Part shown: piece after piece, positions 8,885 to 15,615 of the stretch
Position numbering within the stretch: the first letter of the stretch is position 1
How the letters are laid out: every line of letters begins with the position of its first letter
Assembly: GCF_002999335.1 (NCBI RefSeq)
Contig: NW_020312302.1
Location: 1-15,615, forward strand
Length of the DNA stretch: 15,615 bases
Source of the DNA: Cyclospora cayetanensis
Lineage: Eukaryota > Apicomplexa > Conoidasida > Eucoccidiorida > Eimeriidae
Direction: 5' to 3'
The notes under the pieces: model-generated
Database searches by the model: none
Seen by the model: the letters and a program-made list of their open reading frames with translations, nothing else
What the model was told of the DNA's origin: nothing
Position numbers and translations under genes: made by a program

Positions 8885-9125
8885 AAGAACTTTCCATCAC
8901 CCCTGACAGCTGGAGCCAAAGTCCGCTCGTATCATTATTGTTTCATGTGCTCCTTAGATGGCAATACTACATTCGCGCCAAAGCAAGAATTTCGCTGTGC
9001 TCAACGAAGCACAATATGCGTCGTACAAGCCGCGACATAAACAAGCGCCTGCTGCAGTACAGTTCATTCAAATACTCACTCCACAATTCTAGGGAAAATC
9101 GCAATCTGGCACACACGGAATACTA

Positions 9126-9170
9126 TTAAGTCGAGTACTCGGCTGCAGCTGTCTCAGCAGCTGTACTTAA
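9126..9170. repeat. Small imperfect hairpin with CAGCTG repeats
   Basis: TTAAGT (9126-9131) pairs with ACTTAA (9165-9170), and inside it GCTGC (9142-9146) pairs with GCAGC (9157-9161). The unpaired parts between the two stems are unequal. Two GCAGCTG copies lie within. The structure is modest and could be chance. Confidence 0.3.
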
Positions 9171-11316
9171 AATTCACAGCCCAGCACCCCTTTCTCATTG
9201 CTTCAAGTGCGTTTGTAGAGGCATTGGCTGTTTTCGTTAATGTCCATTTTGGTTTTTACTTTGGGGTGAACATGTAGTTCTTTGCTAGCATCATGTAGAA
9301 CTGGGTCGTGAAAGCTTTTTCACACTATGTGCCATTGTCCAATTCCTTGGCAATGCCTTCCAATGAATGCCGGCCCTCTTCAGTAGAAATTGGCCAAACG
9401 ATACTCTCTCGTTTCTGCTACTGTATGGTCAGTAGTTGACTAGGTGCCCTTTGGAAACGTGTTTAATGGGTGGTGAATCTTTTACTGACAGTGCTTTGTT
9501 TTGTTTCTCTGTGCATTCTGACTGAGTTGGCCTCCTCGAACAGTTCAACTGGCGTATTAATCAGTGAGGATTGTAAGAATGAGACTAAAGCTCAGATTTG
9601 ATTGTCTGCGTTTTAAAACGTATTGCTGCACATCATTGCTTGCGCTTACAGAGTAGAATCTTTTGCTGTGCATCACAGCAGGAGATGCACACATGTTTAT
9701 CGGATGTAGCGGAGACCATAATTGTCACTGAGCTGACGTATGTAAGCTTTTAAAGCAATAGAAAAGTTCACAGGTGGGGCCACGATTAATAATTGAGTGC
9801 ATACAAAAAGAAATGTCTGTCTGGGAACGCAGTCCTCTGCATGGTGGCTTTTTGACGCAACTTGGACGTCATGTGCACTAAAGGTGGGTTTCCTGTAATT
9901 GAGCAGGGCATCCAAGTACTATTGGCGGTGGCGACTGCAAGCGACGATGGTATTACTACAACCATGCATGAGGAACGCAGCAGGCCTGGTGTGCCCATCC
10001 GCAACTGACCAATTACATGTATGCTTCATACTCACCTGGAAGAGTTATGCATTACAGCAAAGTACAAAGCAAACGACAAGAAGCCAATAACGCACGGAGA
10101 TGGCGAGGATTGTCTTCCAATAATCTGATGCAAGCCTTGACCACATAATCTTTTTGCAGGAGTGAATTTCCAGAACCTGTTCGCACATGGGCACCATGGC
10201 TAGTGAGCTTTCCTACAGTCACTAATTAGCTGGATATCGGCACTCAAACGCCATTTCGCTTCACTGTATGCTTCAGTTTGGTGAGCTTATACATATGATT
10301 TTCCGGGTACATATCTTTGGTACTATCTGTTTACCAAGGGCTCTTGATAGTTTCAGATACACACTAAAACTAACTTGGCTAGCGGCCGACCTCATCAGCA
10401 GTACTAACACTGCATTCGACCCAGCCGATCAAACTTTCCAGTGCCAGCAAACGTCTCCCGTCCCGGCGGTTCTGGTACAGTCGTGTAACACCATATAATC
10501 TGTAAAAAGTAGGGAGAATCTATACTATAGCCAGCTCTTTCAATATGGTTAGAGTTTTGTGGAATGCCTTAAGAACAATTCATATTTATGCGTATTGAAG
10601 TGCACAACCTTAAATCTATGTAAAATACATGACGCCTAGAGCAGCAGTGGGCCTTGATCACAAATTGCCACTGGTCAAAACGTAGTGTGCAAAGACTATG
10701 TCTTCCAACGCAGCCTGATTACTCAGTCCAATACCGTAATAGGCAGTAACCAGTGTTCTTTGCGAGTATAGGTAGTGCTTCGCCCAGTGCTTCATCATGA
10801 GTTCTCACTTCACATTGTTTCCAGCTAAACCATACTTAAGTATGTGCAAAGCATGCTGCGACCTGTTCCATTAAAACAGTTTTAGTACAAAGCGATATCT
10901 GCCGCGAGCTCGTTTGTTCATTAGTCAAATATACGTAAAGACATACCAATATCCGAATGTTCCTTGTTTTAGAGGGCATGCTGCTCTACAAGTTTTCTAG
11001 CCGTGTTCATACTCACCATTAGAGTCCTGCTTCAACATGATAGTGCTAAAAGTGTGTCCCACGTAGACACCTATCCTGTTCCTGTGGTCAGGTGCGACAT
11101 TACAAGACCAATCGATAAATAACGTTTGGTGACCTGCTTCTACGGATTTAATAGCTTGGCGCCGGGGCTCACAAAATGGGAAGCCAGTAGCAAATGTTTG
11201 CGGTACCTATCATTGAAGCGCCAGTTCAACCAAACATCAGGTAAAGTCCGAACTATGTGGTATAAAAGTTTGGCTGCGAGCAGACAGCTGCAACGCATGT
11301 TGAAATCAACACGAAA

Positions 11317-11532
11317 ATGACCATTTCTGAAAGCTTACGCATCACCCTAGCTTCCTGCGATCTGGTTGTACATCACTTTTATACGGCCTGGGCTACACGC
11401 ACCGCCTACTTTTTGTTGGTACTCTTATTTTACACCTACATAGAGCTGTACGTTTGGCTTTCTCGGGTAGCTGTGGCTCCTGTATGTTCCTTTTCATTTT
11501 TCGGCTGCTGCATTTTAGCCTGCATCTATTAG
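11317..11532 (+). CDS. Doubtful small membrane-protein ORF (71 codons)
   Basis: The ATG at 11317 has A-rich upstream context (CGAAAATGA). The product would carry a strong hydrophobic segment at about residues 31-49 (AYFLLVLLFYTYIELYVWL) and a second, Cys-rich hydrophobic end (FFGCCILACIY). A preceding frame on the same strand ends in a TGA that overlaps this ATG, but that frame has no ATG. No family is recognised. Hydrophobic frames arise easily from T-rich non-coding DNA, so I regard this as possible only. Confidence 0.13.
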   Translation: MTISESLRITLASCDLVVHHFYTAWATRTAYFLLVLLFYTYIELYVWLSRVAVAPVCSFSFFGCCILACIY

Positions 11533-13957
11533 TTAGCAGCTAATGGTCGCACATAAACCATTGCGATGTCATCAAGGTGAATTCCTTTGTCAGCCGGGTA
11601 CACCTGGTGTCTGGCATTAGTTAAAAGCTCGGTTGCTCGGTGTAGAGCAATGACTGATGCATTGTGAACAGTGTGGGGCCGCTTCTGTGTACACCCACTC
11701 TTCTTATCCCCTCACACAGGAGAAAGCGACAAATGTCGACAGCCGGGAGACCGGGCATCCCATATAGAATCAACACCGCATACCTTTTGACAGATGTAGT
11801 ACACTCAGCGATTGCTTATTGTGGTACACCAAGTCAGTGGGCACTTATTTAGGATACTTTTATAGTACATGCCGAAGCTTTTGGAGATGATGCTCCTCAG
11901 GAAGTTAGTTTGTAATGAGCTAAAGCCGTCTGGGTAGTGGAGCTCCGAGTACAGCACTAGCGTGTAAATACGCAATACTACCGCTTTTTCGAATTTTCTT
12001 ACCTAAAAAAAGTGTCTCTACGCTACCGCTCCTCTTATGAAACCTGGCGGATATGGTATTCACCAGATTATGATTGAACACTACCACCCTCCAAGCGGCC
12101 GAGCCCAACTCTGCTGTGACAACTTTCAGTGTTCCTATGTGTATAGCTGGCTACTGCGTACTACATTGTGTTTTAAATGCATGTTGTATCAGAGTATCAG
12201 GTATGACCACTTTGCGGCACCTGTAAACAAAAGTGTCAGAACTGGTTTCCGCTGTTACTTTCAACTGGCTCCGCTACTTTTCGACCGCATTGATTGTGTG
12301 GGACATATGTGGTCTTGACAGGTATAGGCCATTACTTGCTGAGGTGCGACAATTCTTCTTTAGGCTTATTGCATAGGGGATTGTTGTTGCAGAGTATCTA
12401 GGAGTGTAGGTATTTCCTTTGATACAACTGCTAGTGCTCTGGTATGATGGGTACGAGCTGGAGCATTAGCAACAGGGCCATAAAATGCTTATTCTTTGTC
12501 GCGATCGGATTGATCTGTACCTTAATGATATACAGAAGATTTTCGTCTCGTCCGTGTAACGTTCCGCAGCATAATTGTGCTCCGCCCGATCAAACACTTC
12601 AACGCCTGCCTGAGCGCTTATACTTTGAGAGGAACAAAGCTGCTTACACCATAATCAACACATAGCGACGAAAGTGTGCCAAGCCCACACATTTTGATGC
12701 TTGTTGTGCATAATGTTCTTTCGCAGGCTGCAAGCTCATGCACGCATTCGAGATGTGTGCCTGGAAACATACCGGATGCCTGTCCAATTGTGAGGATCTG
12801 GCAAGCTTGAGTGTTTGTGTCACACTTCCCTGATATGTACAGGAATCCATCACTGTGCCTATTAGGATTGCTGTACTTTGTACTCCCTTTTATAAGCGCA
12901 CTCTTTTTGATGGTTTTGCCTCGTACGCACCACGTACTAGACAACTATATATGTTGTCTTGTGGGGCTGTTGATAAGATAAATGCTTCTGGCAAAAACAT
13001 ATAACGGCACAATTCTTCGACAGGGCGTTGTACACTTGGTTAATGGGTGTTCCTCAGGTATAGCAGAGGTCATGTGGCCAAGAATATGATGTAAGTGCGC
13101 TTGGCTCCAGGTGGTAGGGCGTTGTCAGAAGAACAATAAAGCCTTGTGATCGTCCATGTGTAAAGGCCGCAAGGGGTGTTCCTATATGTACAGGAACTTT
13201 TCCTACAAAGCTTCAAGACTATCCTGCCGCTGGTTATTCGCGATATTTGCAAAATCTTGGTGCTTACACATGCGCTAGGGCACTCACGCACGTTCTCTGA
13301 GCACACTGAACCATTCGATCGCTCCTAGTGATCCAAACGTAATAAGCGTCCCCGGGATACGTCGAAAGTATGCGGCGATGGCTAATATATACAGTGCACC
13401 AACCTGGCTATTCCACAGAGTGGCTAGAAAAGTAAGGGCATTATTTATGATCAAAACGTGATAGTTGTTGCCATCTAACAGCTGTGCTTTAGGCACTCAT
13501 GTAACGTGCAACAATAATTCAATAGCACTGATGCCCACTTTCGAGGCAAGGAGATATCAAAACCAAGATGTTTCTGTGTGTACATACGTTCGTGTCACTG
13601 GCTTTTAATGTCTTTGTTTTCCGATTACCTGATGTGGTTGCACTCTGCTTAGCTCATACATGACACTGGAGGCAAGTAGACATGCAAGATGTAGAAGCAA
13701 TACTCTGTTCCGTTTCTCACCGAAGCTTTACAATATGTGTAACTCAGTCTAAACTAGAGGAAACACTGGTGGGCCCAAGCCTTGAATCCCTTGCGCGGAG
13801 CCGGTACCAATGGAAACATCTATAAGAACGACAGTTAAATGCATCTAATTCATATTACGATTTATGCTATCTGGTTTCATAATTGTCAATCAACTTTGTA
13901 CCTACGTGTTCAGTGATTTTGGGAGTCTCGCCGAACAATCGCCACTTACTCACACAG
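11533..13957. other. Gene-poor stretch with one short signal-anchor-like ORF
   Basis: Apart from the frame listed at 12444-12665, I see only short frames without motifs. A 13-base word recurs at 12833-12845 and 13184-13196, which is expected by chance at this length. No RNA gene or mobile element was recognised. Confidence 0.5.
12444..12665 (+). CDS. Doubtful small ORF with an N-terminal membrane anchor (73 codons)
   Basis: Tandem ATGs open the frame; the second is in good context (A at -3, G at +4). Residues about 15-30 are hydrophobic (CLFFVAIGLICTLMIY) and are followed directly by a basic cluster (RRFSSR), the pattern of a single-pass membrane anchor. The rest is polar with three Cys residues. 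No known family is recognised and there is no neighbouring gene to give context. It may be a real small protein or first exon, or chance. Confidence 0.16.
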   Translation: MMGTSWSISNRAIKCLFFVAIGLICTLMIYRRFSSRPCNVPQHNCAPPDQTLQRLPERLYFERNKAAYTIINT

Positions 13958-14228
13958 GGTGCCAAGAAGCCACAGCACATCACCACATGACCAGGAGGCA
14001 GCTGCCGTGCTAGATGTCTTGTTCCGCCCATCTGTTATACTCAAAAGCATTTTTACAGGACCTACTGACAAGGATGAAGTACTAGTAGGTGTGCAACAAC
14101 ACAAGGAATCTACTTTAAGATGCAACGTACTTATTATTCAACGCACCGGCAAGGCCGTCAGCAAAGCTGTAGTTGCGAACTGGTCGAATGCTTCATTCTG
14201 TCGGATTGCCTCTCACCCTCCAGAATAG
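13958..14228 (+). CDS. Candidate internal exon(s), function unknown
   Basis: A CAG acceptor at 13955-13957 opens an 89-codon plus frame that runs to a TAG at 14226-14228. It has no ATG near its start, which fits an exon better than an intact gene. G-first codons make up 30 of 90, above the local base frequency, and the stretch is GC-richer than the preceding 10 kb. The product reads as ordinary soluble protein (for example LDVLFRPSVILKSIFTG, then VLVGVQQHKESTLRCNVLII), with no domain that I can name. Several in-frame GT sites could serve as donors (for example at 14126), so the exon may end before the TAG. A second plus frame overlaps at 14120-14311 and has a good GTAAGC donor at about 14270. 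Joining to the exon at 14517 is possible but unproven. Confidence 0.22.
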
Positions 14229-14516
14229 CTTGGTCAACGCCGGTAGCAAACTCGCTCACCGTCCACTTCCGTAAGCCCATTGCGCCAAGATGCCGCTTAC
14301 CTGTATCCTAAAGAATACTGCTCCTATCTGTGCCAGTGCATGTTAGTCCATTTTTTGCGAAGGCGTACAGCAAACTTTGGGTGTTCTGGGAACTACTCAA
14401 GCACACAGTTCTTGTGCTAGTCTCTACCCAGTTGTCACTGTGGGCAAATGCATTGCACAGAATAATCGAACTATTGTGCTCCTTCTCGCGCTTTCATTCA
14501 TCCCTACCTCCTTCAG

Positions 14517-14732
14517 TATAGCATGCGCTGCACGAGGGTAGTAATAGTTTTGTACTGGCATGCACATGGTCAGCAATTTTTGCGACGTGAAACACCCGCA
14601 GGTTACGCGGCAGCAGAACTTTCGTGGGTATGGAGGACTGCGGAGCTAATGGCTATTGCAACGTCTGCTGCGGGCTACTTACTGCGAGAACACAGAGCAG
14701 TATTCCCTGCATCATATTCAATGCACTTGTAA
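14517..14732 (+). CDS. Candidate terminal exon, function unknown
   Basis: A long pyrimidine-rich tract from about 14478 ends in CAG at 14514-14516, one of the best-looking acceptors in the window. The following frame runs 71 codons to a TAA at 14730-14732, with a first ATG at 14523. About 24 of 69 codons from that ATG begin with G, above background. The second half encodes an Ala-rich, helix-like segment (GYAAAELSWVWRTAELMAI, then ATSAAGYLLREHRAVF). No family is recognised. It may be the last exon of a gene that includes 13958-14228, or a short single-exon gene from the ATG. Confidence 0.24.
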   Translation, partial: YSMRCTRVVIVLYWHAHGQQFLRRETPAGYAAAELSWVWRTAELMAIATSAAGYLLREHRAVFPASYSMHL

Positions 14733-14804
14733 TTTACTGAGATGCTTCACGGCTACAGTGTAAACCGCTACCTCCGCCTCACGCTGTCATTGCCCGAATC
14801 CGAG

Positions 14805-14833
14805 GCTGCAGCAGTCGACCGGAGTGCTGCAGC
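14805..14833. repeat. 9-bp perfect inverted repeat
   Basis: GCTGCAGCA (14805-14813) and TGCTGCAGC (14825-14833) pair across an 11-base loop containing GTCGAC. It lies 70 bases after the TAA of the candidate terminal exon. One inverted repeat of this size is expected by chance in a window this long. Confidence 0.3.
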
Positions 14834-15105
14834 TAACAAGCGTGTGCTCAGGTATAGCACGGATTGGGAAACATTTTCGTTGCATATTGAATACCGGGTA
14901 AAGGGAAGAATGTCAAGCTAACAAATGCAGTAAAAGCGGATTTTTAGCCCAAAGTTTACCAAGAAATTTTGTAATAGCCCCGGCACATACACTTGGGGAA
15001 TTTGTCCTTGAGTATTTCCTTTGGACTGAACTTTATTTTGCATACACTAACCAGAATGACTGGTGGTAATTTAGCCTCGCTGCAGTAAAATTCGGTCTAC
15101 TCTTT

Positions 15106-15213
15106 ATGCGCGCAATGAGTGTGCGAAATGGGTTTATGTGCGCCGCTGGGTGCATAAGCGTAAGACGCAGTAATGTGCAGCCCAGCTCTCCTCTAGTATC
15201 TGACCCCTGTGAG
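15106..15213 (+). CDS. Candidate first exon ending at a consensus splice donor
   Basis: The ATG at 15106 opens a plus frame that reads about 36 codons to GAG at 15211-15213, immediately followed by GTGAGT, a strong eukaryotic 5' splice-site consensus. Without splicing, the same frame continues to a TAA at 15415-15417 (103 codons), with a hydrophobic stretch in the later part. The product is Ser/Arg/Cys-containing with no recognised motif. Either reading is possible; neither is secure. Confidence 0.18.
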
Positions 15214-15403
15214 GTGAGTACTATGAATAGAGGGAGATGGGAACTGTCTGTGTGTCAGCCATTAGCTTTCTATGAAGTTGTATGCTTTGGGGGTCTTGCT
15301 TCCGCACTTTCCACAGCACTACTGATATTTAATCAGGATATACTTAAGAATTACATAATTTGCTTTGCCTGGCGTATGCATTATTTATCGCAATGTAGCG
15401 TTA

Positions 15404-15433
15404 GCCTTATACGATAAGGCACTGCATTGTGCC
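15404..15433. repeat. Two overlapping, mutually exclusive short hairpins
   Basis: GCCTTAT (15404-15410) pairs with ATAAGGC (15414-15420) around a 3-base loop. GGCAC (15418-15422) can instead pair with GTGCC (15429-15433). The arms share GGC, so only one can form. Such short stems are common by chance. Confidence 0.25.
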
Positions 15434-15615
15434 TGTAATCCCTCGAGGCTTTGTGCAACAAGATGTTAACGTCTGGAATGCGTTGGAGGTACAGCAACGC
15501 ACACCCTAGCTATCCTTCTCCCCTCATGTCAAAAACTCTAATGGGAGTGGCCGCAGGAAAGAAGGATCTCGTTCGAGGAATACTCAAGATCCTATGATTG
15601 CTTTTAAGTGGGGAG
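15434..15615. other. Right edge, nothing recognised
   Basis: No open frame with coding bias, RNA gene or repeat was seen in the last 180 bases. The window ends in unassigned sequence. Confidence 0.4.

Larger units (their letters stand above)
7843..11316. other. Gene-poor stretch, no supported gene
   Basis: Only frames of about 60-76 codons occur, many lacking an ATG start, and none has a recognisable motif. It contains a TGCATGCA at 8877-8884 and the small hairpin at 9126-9170. I found no tRNA (no A-box/B-box pair with a foldable cloverleaf), no rRNA piece and no transposon coding motif. Confidence 0.55.

Noticed and set aside
12618..12944. 108-codon Cys-rich minus-strand frame
   Set aside because: It starts with TTG, has no usable early ATG, and overlaps the plus-strand ORF end; no coding bias or family match.
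12833..13196. 13-base direct repeat (ATATGTACAGGAA) about 350 bases apart
   Set aside because: About one or two 13-base repeats are expected by chance in a window this size, and flanks do not match, so it is not evidence for LTRs or target-site duplication.

Overview
The window looks like nuclear DNA of a eukaryote. It has a recognisable but diverged U6 spliceosomal snRNA copy and plausible intron boundaries (pyrimidine tract + CAG acceptors, GT donors). There is no dense run of long open reading frames, no bacterial-style operon, and no ribosome-binding-site pattern. A coccidian apicomplexan (Toxoplasma/Sarcocystis-like) is my best guess. It rests on CT-rich intron-like tracts, GCTGCA-rich exon-like sequence and an apparent excess of YGCATGCR palindromes, a motif known from coccidian upstream regions. 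No feature proves the lineage.

Layout. (1) Positions 1-930 are clearly GC-richer (two counted 60-base lines are 62-63% GC, against 33% in a line near 2.2 kb). This stretch carries a CT microsatellite and the best coding evidence in the window: one plus-strand frame spanning about 334-591 has G at the first codon position in about half its codons. I model it as the 3' part of a spliced gene ending near 903, function unknown. (2) Positions 904 to about 13.9 kb are mostly AT-richer and gene-poor. Landmarks are a (TG)n tract (3478-3496), a minus-strand U6-like sequence (3647-3707), a long imperfect hairpin (3925-4035), a tandem pair of smaller hairpins (6132-6196), and a few short ORFs that may be chance. 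(3) From about 13.95 kb to the end, composition and ORF density rise again. Candidate plus-strand exons lie at 13958-14228, 14517-14732 and 15106-15213, all low confidence.

I see no confident complete protein-coding gene, tRNA, rRNA, transposase, reverse transcriptase or CRISPR array. The items most worth following up are the edge gene at 334-903, the U6-like copy with an altered ACAGAGA box, and the hairpin about 230 bases from it. I did not find a convincing new multi-gene system.
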